From Ewingella sp963519305 (lineage in GTDB: Bacteria > Pseudomonadota > Gammaproteobacteria > Enterobacterales > Enterobacteriaceae), in NCBI GenBank assembly GCA_963519305.1, contig CAUQMS010000011.1, positions 1 to 64,000 of the forward strand: a stretch of 64,000 bases of DNA, given 5' to 3'. Below, piece by piece: positions 1 to 9,524 of this stretch (within the stretch, counting starts at the first letter, position 1; the number at the start of each line of letters is the position of its first letter). The position numbers were made by a program, and so were the translations under genes. The notes below the pieces were generated by a model that was given only the letters and a program-made list of their open reading frames with translations, made no database searches and was not told the DNA's origin.

Positions 1-50
1 TTTCGCTGATGCTGGTGCTGATTGGCCTGGCGACGCTGAAGGTGCGGTAA
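1..50 (+). CDS. mraY: MraY C-terminus (partial)
   Basis: Only the last 15 codons and the TAA stop are present; the reading frame runs in from outside the window. The visible tail (SLMLVLIGLATLKVR) is the end of the last membrane helix of phospho-N-acetylmuramoyl-pentapeptide transferase, which makes lipid I from UDP-MurNAc-pentapeptide and undecaprenyl phosphate at the inner membrane. The stop lies 2 bp before the murD start, as expected in the dcw cluster. The call rests on this short tail and on synteny. Confidence 0.85.
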   Translation, partial: SLMLVLIGLATLKVR

Positions 51-52
51 TT

Positions 53-1369
53 ATGGCTGACTATCTGGGTAAAAAAGTCGTCATTATCGGGTTGGGGCTG
101 ACCGGTCTCTCCTGTGTTGATTTCTTTATGGCGCGTGGCGTAACGCCGCGCGTTATTGATACCCGCGTCAGCCCGCCGGGTCTGGATAAACTGGCAGACA
201 GCGTCGAGCGTCATCTGGGTTCCCTGAATGAAGCCTGGTTGCTGGATGCCGATCTGATCGTTGCCAGTCCGGGTATGGCGCTGGCGACCCCGGCACTGAG
301 CGCCGCCATCGAAGCCGGTGTAGAAGTAGTCGGCGATATCGAGCTGTTTTGCCGCGAAGTGCAGACACCAATTGTGGCGATCACGGGTTCAAACGGCAAA
401 AGCACCGTCACCACGCTGGTTGGCGAGATGGGAAAAGCCGCAGGCTGGAAGGTTGGCGTCGGCGGCAATATCGGTTTGCCAGTCCTGACTATGCTCGACC
501 AGGAGTATCAGTTGTTCGTGCTTGAGCTGTCCAGTTTCCAGCTCGAAACGACCCACAGCCTGCGTGCAGCCGCGGCAACCATTTTGAACGTGACGGAAGA
601 TCATATGGATCGATATCCGTTCGGGTTGCAGCAATATCGTGCCGCTAAATTGAAAGTCTATGAGAACGCCAAGCTCTGCGTGGTTAATGCTGATGATGCC
701 CTGACCATGCCGGTGCGCGGCGCGGATAAACGCTGTGTCAGCTTCGGCGCAGATGTCGGCGATTATCACCTGACGCGCCAGCAAAATGACATCTGGCTGC
801 GTGTGCGTGGTGAGAAAGTATTGAATACCAAAGAGATGCCGCTAACCGGACGCCACAACTACACCAATGCACTTGCTGCACTGGCATTGGCAGACGCAGT
901 GGGCATTCCTCAGTCATCAAGTTTGCAAGCACTAACTCACTTCAGCGGGCTGGCGCACCGCTATCAGACTGCGTGGCAACATAACGGCGTGCGCTGGATA
1001 AACGACTCAAAAGCCACCAACGTGGGCAGCACTGAAGCCGCGCTTAACGGGATTCAGGTAGACGGCACGCTGCATCTGCTGTTGGGCGGAGATGGTAAAT
1101 CTGCCGATTTCTCACCGCTGGCGCGCTATCTGCAAGGCGACAATATCCGGATTTACTGTTTCGGCCGAGATGGTGCTGAGCTGGCGGAACTGCGTCCCGA
1201 GGTTTCCTCGACGTTTGAAACCATGGAACAAGCCATGCGTGATATCAGCGGGCGTGTGGCGGCAGGCGACCTGGTGTTGCTCTCTCCGGCGTGTGCGAGC
1301 CTCGACCAGTTTCGTAATTTTGAACAGCGCGGCGATATTTTCGCAGCATTGGCTAAGGAGCTTGGCTGA
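53..1369 (+). CDS. murD: UDP-N-acetylmuramoylalanine--D-glutamate ligase MurD
   Basis: Cytoplasmic Mur ligase that adds D-glutamate to UDP-MurNAc-L-Ala, using ATP. The 438 residues equal the usual family length. The N-terminal Rossmann-like domain has GLGLTGLS near residue 14. The central ATPase domain carries the P-loop ITGSNGKST near residue 110 and the Mur-ligase signature HMDRY near 184. The C-terminal domain has LLLGGDGKSADF near 346. The ATG sits 2 bp after the mraY stop and the gene overlaps ftsW by 1 bp (TGATG), which implies translational coupling in the dcw operon. Confidence 0.97.
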   Translation: MADYLGKKVVIIGLGLTGLSCVDFFMARGVTPRVIDTRVSPPGLDKLADSVERHLGSLNEAWLLDADLIVASPGMALATPALSAAIEAGVEVVGDIELFCREVQTPIVAITGSNGKSTVTTLVGEMGKAAGWKVGVGGNIGLPVLTMLDQEYQLFVLELSSFQLETTHSLRAAAATILNVTEDHMDRYPFGLQQYRAAKLKVYENAKLCVVNADDALTMPVRGADKRCVSFGADVGDYHLTRQQNDIWLRVRGEKVLNTKEMPLTGRHNYTNALAALALADAVGIPQSSSLQALTHFSGLAHRYQTAWQHNGVRWINDSKATNVGSTEAALNGIQVDGTLHLLLGGDGKSADFSPLARYLQGDNIRIYCFGRDGAELAELRPEVSSTFETMEQAMRDISGRVAAGDLVLLSPACASLDQFRNFEQRGDIFAALAKELG

Positions 1370-2571
1370 TGCGGATTCCGGGACTGGGCTTAGTCAGCAA
1401 ATTCAACGACTGGGTGATGGGCGTTAAAGATAATGACTCTGTCACGCTGGTTCTTTACGACCGGACCTTGCTCTGGCTGACTTTCGGTCTGGCCATTATC
1501 GGTTTTGTGATGGTGACTTCGGCCTCCATGCCGATCGGTCAGCGTCTGGCGGATGACCCTTTCCTGTTCGCCAAGCGTGATGCGATTTACCTCGGGCTGG
1601 CGTTTGGTTTGTCACTGGTGACACTGCGTGTCCCGATGAGCGTTTGGCAGCGTTACAGCAACGTGCTGTTGCTGATTTCCATCGTGATGTTGCTGGTGGT
1701 GCTGGTGGTGGGTAGCTCGGTGAACGGGGCATCTCGCTGGATCTCTTTCGGGCCGCTGCGTATTCAGCCTGCTGAGTTTTCCAAGCTGTCGCTGTTTTGT
1801 TATCTGGCAAGCTATCTGGTGCGTAAGGTCGAAGAGGTGCGTAGCAACTTCTGGGGCTTCTGTAAGCCGATGGGAGTGATGGTTATTCTGGCGGTTCTGC
1901 TGCTGGCTCAGCCTGACCTCGGCACCGTGGTTGTACTGTTTATTACTACGCTGGCCATGCTGTTTTTAGCCGGAGCGAAAATGTGGCAATTCCTGGCGAT
2001 CATCGGGTCTGGCGTTTTCGCTGTGGTGCTGCTGGTTTTGGCAGAACCTTACCGTATGCGCCGCGTAACCTCGTTCTGGAATCCATGGGCCGATCCGTTC
2101 GGCAGCGGCTACCAGTTAACCCAATCACTGATGGCGTTTGGCCGCGGTGAGTTTTGGGGGCAGGGCCTTGGAAACTCGGTGCAGAAGCTGGAGTATTTAC
2201 CCGAAGCACATACCGACTTTATCTTCTCCATTTTAGGTGAGGAGTTGGGGTATTTCGGTGTGGTTTTAGCGTTGTTAATGGTATTCTTCGTCGCTTTTCG
2301 TGCCATGTCCATCGGCCGGCGTGCGCTGGAGATTGATCAGCGCTTTTCCGGCTTTCTGGCCTGCTCGATCGGCGTGTGGTTTAGCTTCCAGGCCTTGGTT
2401 AACGTTGGCGCAGCCGCCGGGATGTTACCAACCAAAGGTCTGACGCTTCCGCTGATCAGTTACGGTGGTTCGAGCCTGATTATTATGTCGACAGCAATCG
2501 TTCTGCTGCTGCGAGTTGATTTCGAAACGCGTCTGGCTAAAGCCCAGGCGTTTGTAAGGAGTGCCCGATGA
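1369..2571 (+). CDS. ftsW: Lipid II polymerase / division protein FtsW
   Basis: SEDS-family integral membrane glycosyltransferase that polymerises lipid II at the divisome with its partner FtsI. The 400-residue product has about ten hydrophobic segments. The SEDS-type motifs are visible: SVNGASRWI near residue 117, QPDLGT near 181 and the C-terminal PLISYGGSS near 360. The start shares one base with the murD stop and the stop overlaps murG by 4 bp (ATGA), so the three genes form one coupled block. The other members of the operon supply its substrate. Confidence 0.97.
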   Translation: MRIPGLGLVSKFNDWVMGVKDNDSVTLVLYDRTLLWLTFGLAIIGFVMVTSASMPIGQRLADDPFLFAKRDAIYLGLAFGLSLVTLRVPMSVWQRYSNVLLLISIVMLLVVLVVGSSVNGASRWISFGPLRIQPAEFSKLSLFCYLASYLVRKVEEVRSNFWGFCKPMGVMVILAVLLLAQPDLGTVVVLFITTLAMLFLAGAKMWQFLAIIGSGVFAVVLLVLAEPYRMRRVTSFWNPWADPFGSGYQLTQSLMAFGRGEFWGQGLGNSVQKLEYLPEAHTDFIFSILGEELGYFGVVLALLMVFFVAFRAMSIGRRALEIDQRFSGFLACSIGVWFSFQALVNVGAAAGMLPTKGLTLPLISYGGSSLIIMSTAIVLLLRVDFETRLAKAQAFVRSAR

Positions 2572-3635
2572 TTGGCGAGACCAAGCGTTTAATGGTGATG
2601 GCTGGCGGCACCGGCGGGCATGTGTTCCCCGGTCTGGCTGTTGCACATCATCTGATGGCGCAAGGCTGGGAAGTGCGCTGGTTAGGCACGGCCGACAGAA
2701 TGGAAGCTGACCTGGTGCCTAAAAATGGCATCGAAATTGATTTTATTCAGATCTCCGGTTTACGTGGGAAAGGTCTGAAAGCACAACTCACAGCACCGCT
2801 TCGCATATATCATGCGTGGCGCCAGGCGAAAACTATCATGCGTCGCTTCCAGCCGGATGTGGTGCTGGGGATGGGCGGTTATGTTTCCGGTCCGGGCGGT
2901 CTGGCCGCGTGGTCATGCGGTATTCCCGTGGTGCTGCACGAACAAAATGGTATTGCCGGGTTGACCAACCGCTGGTTGTCACGCATTGCCAAAACCGTAT
3001 TGCAGGCTTTTCCAGGTGCCTTCCCGAATGCGCAGGTAGTGGGAAATCCGGTTCGTACCGACGTCTTAGCCTTGCCGCTGCCAGAAGTGCGCTTCGCTGA
3101 CCGTCAGGGGCCGATTCGCGTTTTAGTGATTGGTGGCAGTCAGGGGGCGCGGGTACTCAATCAGAGCATGCCTGAGCTGGCCGCGCTGATGGGCGACAAA
3201 ATTACCCTGTGGCATCAGGTTGGTAAAGGTGCGCTGGAATCAGTGAATCAGGCTTACGCCAGTGCCGGTCAGACACAGCATAAAGTGACCGAATTTATCG
3301 ATGACATGGCCGAAGCCTATGCGTGGGCTGACGTAGTCGTTTGCCGCTCAGGGGCTTTGACGGTCAGTGAGATCGCCGCAGCCGGGCTGCCCGCGATTTT
3401 CGTGCCTTTTCAGCATAAAGACCGCCAGCAGTACTGGAATGCATTGCCGCTGGAAAAAGCGGGTGCAGCCAAAATTATCGAACAGGTGAATTTCAGTGCC
3501 GCCGCCGTTGCTGACGCGATGGCGGGTTGGGACCGAATGCATCTGCTGGACATGGCACGTGCCGCACGCGCGGTAGCCATTCCTGACGCGACAGAGCGTG
3601 TGGCGGCGGAAGTCGTCAAAGCCAGTAAAAAATGA
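2568..3635 (+). CDS. murG: UDP-GlcNAc:lipid I GlcNAc transferase MurG
   Basis: Peripheral inner-membrane GT28 glycosyltransferase that converts lipid I to lipid II. The 355 residues match the E. coli protein. The N-terminal G-loop GGTGGHVFPG lies at residues 13-22. VLGMGGYVSGPGG lies near 99, and the second glycine loop GGSQGARVLN near 190. The C-domain holds the UDP-GlcNAc contact region CRSGALTVSE near 262. The ATG overlaps the ftsW stop by 4 bp. About 66 bp follow before murC, including an imperfect hairpin (gggccgc / gcggtcc, 3653-3665) without a T-tract. Confidence 0.97.
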   Translation: MIGETKRLMVMAGGTGGHVFPGLAVAHHLMAQGWEVRWLGTADRMEADLVPKNGIEIDFIQISGLRGKGLKAQLTAPLRIYHAWRQAKTIMRRFQPDVVLGMGGYVSGPGGLAAWSCGIPVVLHEQNGIAGLTNRWLSRIAKTVLQAFPGAFPNAQVVGNPVRTDVLALPLPEVRFADRQGPIRVLVIGGSQGARVLNQSMPELAALMGDKITLWHQVGKGALESVNQAYASAGQTQHKVTEFIDDMAEAYAWADVVVCRSGALTVSEIAAAGLPAIFVPFQHKDRQQYWNALPLEKAGAAKIIEQVNFSAAAVADAMAGWDRMHLLDMARAARAVAIPDATERVAAEVVKASKK

Positions 3636-3713
3636 ATATGAACGGGCCGCAATGATCGCGGTCCGAGCCGTATGTAACGGATCAATCAGTAACTGAAAAT
3701 AGTGAAGAAAAAC

Positions 3714-5189
3714 GTGAATACACAACAATTGGCGAAACTACGTACCTTCGTGCCCGAGATGCATCGCGTCCGGCACATTCACTTTGTTGGCATTGGTGGT
3801 GCCGGCATGGGTGGTATCGCCGAAGTGTTGGCAAATGAAGGCTATCAGATTAGCGGTTCCGATTTGGCACCGAACGCCGTAACACAGCAACTGACCGCTC
3901 TGGGTGCGCAGATTTATTTCAATCACCGCCCGGAGAATGTGCTGGATGCCAGCGTTGTTGTCGTATCGACAGCCATCTCTGCCGATAATCCGGAAATCGT
4001 CGCGGCGCGCGAAGCGCGCATTCCGGTTATCCGCCGCGCTGAGATGTTGGCCGAACTGATGCGTTTTCGTCACGGCATCGCCGTGGCAGGTACGCACGGT
4101 AAAACCACGACCACCGCGATGGTCACCAGTATTTATGCCGAAGCGGGTCTGGATCCGACCTTTGTGAACGGTGGACTGGTTAAGGCAGCCGGTACGCACG
4201 CGCGACTCGGATCGAGCCGGTTCCTGATTGCTGAAGCCGATGAAAGCGATGCGTCCTTCCTGCATTTGCAGCCGATGGTGGCGATTGTGACCAACATCGA
4301 AGCGGATCACATGGATACCTATCAGGGTGATTTCGAGATCCTGAAGCAGACCTTTATTAACTTCCTGCACAACCTGCCATTCTATGGCCGTGCGGTGATG
4401 TGTATTGATGATCCGGTGATCCGTGAATTGCTACCGCGCGTCGGCCGCCACATCACCACCTACGGTTTTAGCGATGACGCCGATGTTGTTATCGAAAGTT
4501 ACCATCAGGATGGCGCACAGGGGCACTTCACCATTCGCCGTCAGGATAAGCCACTGATAAGTGTCACGCTGAACGCACCGGGCCGCCATAATGCGCTCAA
4601 TGCGGCGGCAGCGGTTGCGGTTGCCACGGATGCCGGTATTGAAGACGACGCTATCCTGCGCGCTCTGGCGGGTTTCCAGGGCACTGGACGCCGGTTTGAT
4701 TTCCTCGGTGAATACTCGCTGGAGAATGTGAATGCGAAGCCGGGTAGCGCCATGCTGGTTGACGACTACGGCCACCACCCAACCGAAGTTGACGCCACCA
4801 TTAAAGCGGCGCGTGCGGGCTGGCCGGATAAACGTCTGGTGATGGTTTTCCAGCCGCACCGCTATAGCCGTACGCGGGATTTATACGATGACTTCGCTAA
4901 CGTGCTTTCACAGGTCGACGTGCTGATCATGTTAGACGTGTATCCGGCAGGCGAAGCGCCAATCCCGGGCGCTGACAGCCGTTCACTGTGTCGCACCATT
5001 CGTGCACGCGGTAAATTGGATCCGATTTTAGTTTCAGACATTGACGCCGTGCCGGAAAGTCTGGCACCGATCCTCGAAGGTGGGGATCTGATTATGGTTC
5101 AGGGCGCCGGTAACATCGGCAAAGTGGCCCGCAAATTGGCTGATCAGAAATTACAGCCAGTGAAAAAAGGTGAAGAACATCATGTCTGA
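3714..5189 (+). CDS. murC: UDP-N-acetylmuramate--L-alanine ligase MurC
   Basis: Cytoplasmic Mur ligase that adds L-alanine to UDP-MurNAc. Motifs are GIGGAGMGGIAEVL near residue 19 (UDP-binding fold), the P-loop GTHGKTTTT near 122, EADESDASFL near 173 and the C-terminal DDYGHHPTE. An in-frame GTG at 3702 would give 495 residues. The GTG at 3714 gives MNTQQLAKLR and 491 residues, as in E. coli, and has an A/G-rich stretch just upstream, so I chose it. The end overlaps ddlB by 8 bp. Confidence 0.95.
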   Translation: MNTQQLAKLRTFVPEMHRVRHIHFVGIGGAGMGGIAEVLANEGYQISGSDLAPNAVTQQLTALGAQIYFNHRPENVLDASVVVVSTAISADNPEIVAAREARIPVIRRAEMLAELMRFRHGIAVAGTHGKTTTTAMVTSIYAEAGLDPTFVNGGLVKAAGTHARLGSSRFLIAEADESDASFLHLQPMVAIVTNIEADHMDTYQGDFEILKQTFINFLHNLPFYGRAVMCIDDPVIRELLPRVGRHITTYGFSDDADVVIESYHQDGAQGHFTIRRQDKPLISVTLNAPGRHNALNAAAAVAVATDAGIEDDAILRALAGFQGTGRRFDFLGEYSLENVNAKPGSAMLVDDYGHHPTEVDATIKAARAGWPDKRLVMVFQPHRYSRTRDLYDDFANVLSQVDVLIMLDVYPAGEAPIPGADSRSLCRTIRARGKLDPILVSDIDAVPESLAPILEGGDLIMVQGAGNIGKVARKLADQKLQPVKKGEEHHV

Positions 5190-6102
5190 GAAAGTCGCAG
5201 TATTATTTGGCGGTACTTCCGCAGAGCGCGATGTGTCATTAAATTCTGGCGCTGCTGTACTGGCGGGCCTGAGAGAATCAGGTATTGACGCACATGCCGT
5301 TGATACCAAAACCTTCGCGGTCACCCGGCTGAAAGAAGAAGGTTTCGACAAAGTCTTTATTGCGTTACATGGCCGCGGTGGCGAAGACGGCACCTTGCAG
5401 GGCACGCTCGAACATCTTGGCCTGCCTTATACCGGCAGCGGTGTAATGGCTTCGGCGCTGGCAATGGATAAATTTCGCACCAAACTGGTGTGGCAGGCAC
5501 TGGGATTACCGATTGCGCCTTTCGTCTTAGTGAATAAAAAACAGCTTGGCGAAGTAGGGCAGGGCGCTTTGGCACAGAAGATTTCTTCACTGGGCCTGCC
5601 GCTGATTGTTAAGCCAAGCCGTGAAGGGTCCAGCGTCGGTATGAGCAAAGTGAACACGGCTGAAGAGTTGATCCCTGCGCTGCAGGAAGGTTTGCTTCAT
5701 GACGACAACGTGCTGATTGAACAGTGGTTGAGTGGCCCTGAATACGCAGTAGCCGTGTTGGGGGATCAGGTATTGCCTTCAATCCGTATTCAGCCAGCCG
5801 GTACCTTTTATGACTATCAGGCAAAGTATCTGTCTGATGAAACACAGTATTTCTGTCCGAGCGGATTAAGTGTCGATCAGGAACAGGCGCTTTCAGAACT
5901 GGTGCTACAGGCCTATCGCGCACTCGACTGTAACGGTTGGGGCCGAATTGATGTCATGCAAGACAGCAACGGTGGCTTCAACCTGCTTGAGGCGAATACT
6001 TCGCCGGGCATGACCAGCCATAGTCTGGTGCCAATGGCAGCAAAGCAGTTCGGGTTAAGTTTCCCGCAGCTGGTCGCTCGCATTCTGGAGCTGGCCGACT
6101 GA
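5182..6102 (+). CDS. ddlB: D-alanine--D-alanine ligase DdlB
   Basis: ATP-grasp enzyme that makes the D-Ala-D-Ala dipeptide added by MurF. The 306 residues equal E. coli DdlB. Visible signatures are LFGGTSAERDVSLNSG near residue 8, HGRGGEDGTLQG near 63, KPSREGSSVGMSKV near 144 and NTSPGMTSHSLVP near 272. A GTG at 5170 would add four residues. The ATG at 5182 is preceded by GGTGAAGAAC, follows family convention and leaves an 8-bp overlap with murC, which points to translational coupling. ftsQ starts 1 bp after the stop. Confidence 0.96.
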   Translation: MSEKVAVLFGGTSAERDVSLNSGAAVLAGLRESGIDAHAVDTKTFAVTRLKEEGFDKVFIALHGRGGEDGTLQGTLEHLGLPYTGSGVMASALAMDKFRTKLVWQALGLPIAPFVLVNKKQLGEVGQGALAQKISSLGLPLIVKPSREGSSVGMSKVNTAEELIPALQEGLLHDDNVLIEQWLSGPEYAVAVLGDQVLPSIRIQPAGTFYDYQAKYLSDETQYFCPSGLSVDQEQALSELVLQAYRALDCNGWGRIDVMQDSNGGFNLLEANTSPGMTSHSLVPMAAKQFGLSFPQLVARILELAD

Positions 6103-6103
6103 T

Positions 6104-6940
6104 ATGTCTCAAGCGGCCCTGAATGCACGAGAGCGTGAGACGACCGAAAAAAACGGTCGTCGCAGTAATGGCAGCCAGCTGGCAGGCGTCATTTTCCTGC
6201 TGATGGTGCTGGGAACCATTTTATGGAGTGTTTGGGCAGTGATTGGCTGGATGCAGGATGCAAACCGATTGCCGCTGTCCCAACTGGTGGTCACGGGTGA
6301 GCGTCACTACACCACCAACGATGATATTCGTCAGGCTATTCTGGCTTTAGGTTCGCCGGGTACGTTCATGACGCAGGATGTAAACGTCATTCAGCAGCAG
6401 ATTGAGCGTTTACCCTGGATAAAACAGGTCAGCGTACGCAAGCAATGGCCGAACGAGTTGAAGATCCATTTGGTGGAGTATGTGCCGGTCGCACATTGGA
6501 ATGATTTGCATATGGTCGATGCGGACGGCAAATCATTCAGCATACCTGCCGAGCGAGTAGTCAAACAGAAGATGCCGTTGCTTTATGGTCCGGAAGGCAG
6601 CGAACAGGATGTTTTGCAAGGTTTTCAAACGATGAACCAAACGCTTTCTGCCGCCAGGTTTACGTTGAAGGCTGTGGCAATGAGTGCACGTCACTCTTGG
6701 CAAGTCACTCTGGATAGCGATATCCGTCTGGAACTGGGGAGAGATGATCGAATGGGGCGTTTACAACGTTTTATCGAGCTTTATCCGAAACTCCAGCAAC
6801 AGGCCGAAGCCGATAAAAAGCGCATCAGTTATGTCGATTTACGTTACGACACCGGTGCGTCAGTTGGCTGGGCACCAGAGTTTATCGATCAGCAAAACAG
6901 TAATCAGCAACAGAATCAGGCACAGGCTAAACAACAATGA
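6104..6940 (+). CDS. ftsQ: Cell division protein FtsQ
   Basis: Bitopic inner-membrane divisome protein that links early proteins to FtsB/FtsL. The 278 residues contain a basic cytoplasmic N-terminus (about 1-24) and one membrane helix (about 25-47, GVIFLLMVLGTILWSVWAV). A periplasmic POTRA domain follows (about 55-125, VVTGERHYTTNDDIRQ) and then the beta domain. The C-terminus is a Gln/Asn-rich tail that looks disordered. The gene is tightly packed between ddlB (1 bp) and ftsA (4-bp overlap). Confidence 0.95.
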   Translation: MSQAALNARERETTEKNGRRSNGSQLAGVIFLLMVLGTILWSVWAVIGWMQDANRLPLSQLVVTGERHYTTNDDIRQAILALGSPGTFMTQDVNVIQQQIERLPWIKQVSVRKQWPNELKIHLVEYVPVAHWNDLHMVDADGKSFSIPAERVVKQKMPLLYGPEGSEQDVLQGFQTMNQTLSAARFTLKAVAMSARHSWQVTLDSDIRLELGRDDRMGRLQRFIELYPKLQQQAEADKKRISYVDLRYDTGASVGWAPEFIDQQNSNQQQNQAQAKQQ

Positions 6941-8193
6941 TCAAGTCGACGGACAGAAAACTGGTAGTTGGGCTGGAGATCGGTACGGCGAAGGTCGCCG
7001 CATTGGTAGGGGAAGTTCTGCCCGATGGCATGGTCAATATTATTGGCGTGGGAAGTTGCCCATCACGTGGCATGGATAAAGGCGGCGTGAATGATCTTGA
7101 ATCCGTGGTGAAATGCGTACAGCGCGCCATTGATCAGGCAGAATTGATGGCGGATTGCCAAATTTCCTCTGTTTACCTTGCTTTGTCTGGTAAACATATC
7201 AGTTGTCAGAATGAAATAGGGATGGTTCCTATTTCAGAAGAGGAAGTAACACAGGAAGATGTAGAGAACGTGGTGCATACCGCTAAATCGGTCCGCGTTC
7301 GTGATGAACACCGTGTACTGCACGTGATTCCTCAGGAATACGCCATCGACTATCAGGAAGGGATTAAGAACCCTGTTGGTCTTTCCGGTGTACGTATGCA
7401 GGCAAAGGTCCATTTGATCACCTGTCATAACGACATGGCGAAGAACATTGTTAAAGCCGTTGAACGTTGCGGACTGAAAGTTGACCAGCTTATTTTTGCT
7501 GGCCTGGCAGCAAGTTACGCGGTTTTGACTGAAGATGAGCGTGAATTAGGCGTATGTGTCGTCGATATTGGCGGGGGCACCATGGATATCGCTGTTTATA
7601 CCGGCGGAGCGCTGCGCCATACTAAAGTTATTCCTTATGCGGGTAACGTTGTGACCAGTGATATCGCCTATGCATTCGGTACGCCACCGACAGATGCGGA
7701 AGCTATTAAAGTACGCCACGGTTGTGCGCTGGGTTCGATGGTCGGTAAAGACGAAAACGTCGAAGTGCCAAGCGTGGGCGGACGTCCGCCACGCAGTCTG
7801 CAACGTCAGACTTTGGCCGAGGTCATTGAACCACGTTACACCGAACTGCTGAATTTAGTGAATGATGAGATTTTGCAATTGCAGGAGCAGTTACGTCAGC
7901 AAGGCGTAAAACATCATCTGGCCGCCGGGATCGTTTTGACAGGTGGCGCAGCACAAATTGATGGTCTGGCAGCCTGTGCGCAGCGGGTATTCCATACCCA
8001 GGTGCGTATCGGACAACCGCTGAACATCACCGGGCTGACAGATTATGCGCAGGAACCTTACTACTCAACTGCTGTAGGGCTGCTGCACTATGGAAAAGAG
8101 TCTCACCTGAGTGGTGAGGCAGAAGTGGAAAAACGCGCCTCAGTGGGCAACTGGTTCAAACGAATCAGCGGCTGGTTGAGAAAAGAGTTTTAA
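6937..8193 (+). CDS. ftsA: Cell division protein FtsA
   Basis: Actin-like ATPase that anchors FtsZ to the membrane and recruits late divisome proteins. The 418 residues show the actin-fold phosphate loops GLEIGTAKVAALVGE near residue 12 and VVDIGGGTMDIAV near 209, and the adenosine motif LTGGAAQIDGL near 330. The C-terminal amphipathic membrane-targeting helix ends in WFKRISGWLRKEF. ATGA overlap with ftsQ. The 71-bp gap to ftsZ contains an inverted repeat (gggatca / tgatccc, 8203-8235) and a good ribosome site, cggagagaaact. Confidence 0.97.
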   Translation: MIKSTDRKLVVGLEIGTAKVAALVGEVLPDGMVNIIGVGSCPSRGMDKGGVNDLESVVKCVQRAIDQAELMADCQISSVYLALSGKHISCQNEIGMVPISEEEVTQEDVENVVHTAKSVRVRDEHRVLHVIPQEYAIDYQEGIKNPVGLSGVRMQAKVHLITCHNDMAKNIVKAVERCGLKVDQLIFAGLAASYAVLTEDERELGVCVVDIGGGTMDIAVYTGGALRHTKVIPYAGNVVTSDIAYAFGTPPTDAEAIKVRHGCALGSMVGKDENVEVPSVGGRPPRSLQRQTLAEVIEPRYTELLNLVNDEILQLQEQLRQQGVKHHLAAGIVLTGGAAQIDGLAACAQRVFHTQVRIGQPLNITGLTDYAQEPYYSTAVGLLHYGKESHLSGEAEVEKRASVGNWFKRISGWLRKEF

Positions 8194-8264
8194 TGTTTTA
8201 ACAACGGGATCATGCTGTCACTTATTGTGATCCCGAAGCGACAGGCACAAAACGGAGAGAAACT

Positions 8265-9419
8265 ATGTTTGAACCTATGGAACTGACCAACGACGCGGTG
8301 ATTAAAGTCATCGGCGTCGGCGGTGGCGGTGGTAATGCCGTCGAGCACATGGTGCGCGAGCGCATCGAAGGTGTTGAATTCTTCGCCGTTAATACCGACG
8401 CCCAGGCGTTACGTAAAACGGCTGTAGGCCAGACTATCCAGATTGGTAGCGGTATTACCAAAGGTCTGGGTGCTGGTGCGAACCCGGAAGTGGGTCGCAA
8501 TTCTGCAGAAGAAGACCGTGAAGCTCTGCGCGCTGCACTTGAAGGCGCAGATATGGTCTTTATCGCAGCGGGCATGGGTGGCGGTACCGGTACCGGTGCA
8601 GCGCCAGTGGTTGCTGAAGTTGCAAAAGATTTGGGTATTCTGACCGTAGCTGTCGTGACTAAGCCTTTCAACTTCGAAGGCAAAAAGCGTATGGCGTTTG
8701 CGGAGCAGGGTATCGCTGAGTTGTCCAAACATGTTGACTCCTTGATCACTATTCCTAATGACAAGTTGTTGAAAGTGTTGGGTCGTGGCATCTCTCTGCT
8801 GGACGCCTTCGGTGCGGCCAACGACGTTCTCAAGGGCGCCGTGCAGGGTATTGCAGAACTGATCACCCGTCCTGGCCTGATGAACGTCGACTTCGCTGAC
8901 GTGCGTACCGTGATGTCCGAAATGGGTTATGCCATGATGGGCTCTGGTGTTGCATGTGGTGAAGACCGTGCGGAAGAAGCTGCCGAAATGGCGATTTCCA
9001 GCCCACTGTTGGAAGATATCGATTTGTCCGGCGCCCGTGGCGTTCTGGTCAACATCACCGCGGGTTTCGATTTGCGTTTGGACGAGTTTGAGACAGTGGG
9101 TAACACCATTCGTGCTTTTGCTTCAGACAACGCAACCGTGGTTATCGGTACGTCGCTTGACCCGGAAATGAATGACGAACTGCGTGTCACCGTAGTGGCA
9201 ACAGGCATTGGCATGGACAAACGTCCAGAGATTACTCTGGTCACTAACAAGCCAGCCAGCCAGCCAGTGATGGATCATCGTTATCAGCAGCACGGGCTGT
9301 CACCTCTGCCGCAGGAAACTAAGCCCGCAGCGAAGGTGGTTAATGATCCGAACACGCAATCAAACAAAGAACCCGACTATCTGGACATTCCAGCCTTCCT
9401 GCGTAAGCAGGCAGACTAG
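8265..9419 (+). CDS. ftsZ: Cell division GTPase FtsZ
   Basis: Tubulin-like GTPase that forms the Z-ring. The 384 residues contain GVGGGGGNAVEHM near residue 17 and the tubulin signature GMGGGTGTGAAP at about 104-115. The T7 catalytic loop NVDFADV is near 207. The linker (about 317-370) is variable and the conserved C-terminal peptide DYLDIPAFLRKQAD binds FtsA, ZipA and ZapD. The ZapD gene lies downstream in this window. Strong Shine-Dalgarno GGAGAG 6 bp before the ATG. Confidence 0.98.
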   Translation: MFEPMELTNDAVIKVIGVGGGGGNAVEHMVRERIEGVEFFAVNTDAQALRKTAVGQTIQIGSGITKGLGAGANPEVGRNSAEEDREALRAALEGADMVFIAAGMGGGTGTGAAPVVAEVAKDLGILTVAVVTKPFNFEGKKRMAFAEQGIAELSKHVDSLITIPNDKLLKVLGRGISLLDAFGAANDVLKGAVQGIAELITRPGLMNVDFADVRTVMSEMGYAMMGSGVACGEDRAEEAAEMAISSPLLEDIDLSGARGVLVNITAGFDLRLDEFETVGNTIRAFASDNATVVIGTSLDPEMNDELRVTVVATGIGMDKRPEITLVTNKPASQPVMDHRYQQHGLSPLPQETKPAAKVVNDPNTQSNKEPDYLDIPAFLRKQAD

Positions 9420-9425
9420 TCTGAA

Positions 9426-9455
9426 TTGTGGGATCTCCGCTCTTTGTGCTAAACT
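9426..9455 (+). promoter_or_regulatory. Candidate lpxC promoter
   Basis: TTGTGG, 18 bp, TAAACT, in the 105-bp gap between ftsZ and lpxC. Downstream, ccgacct (9462-9468) pairs with aggtcgg (9484-9490) in the expected leader. lpxC is normally transcribed partly from its own promoter. The assignment is from consensus matching only. Confidence 0.4.
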
Positions 9456-9524
9456 GTCCCGCCGACCTTAATGTACTATTGCTAGGTCGGTAGGATAGAT
9501 GGATAACATTGCGAGATAAAAACG

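Noticed and set aside
8203..8235. Hairpin between ftsA and ftsZ as a terminator
   Set aside because: 7-bp stem with a 19-nt loop and no T-tract, inside a cluster that is normally co-transcribed.
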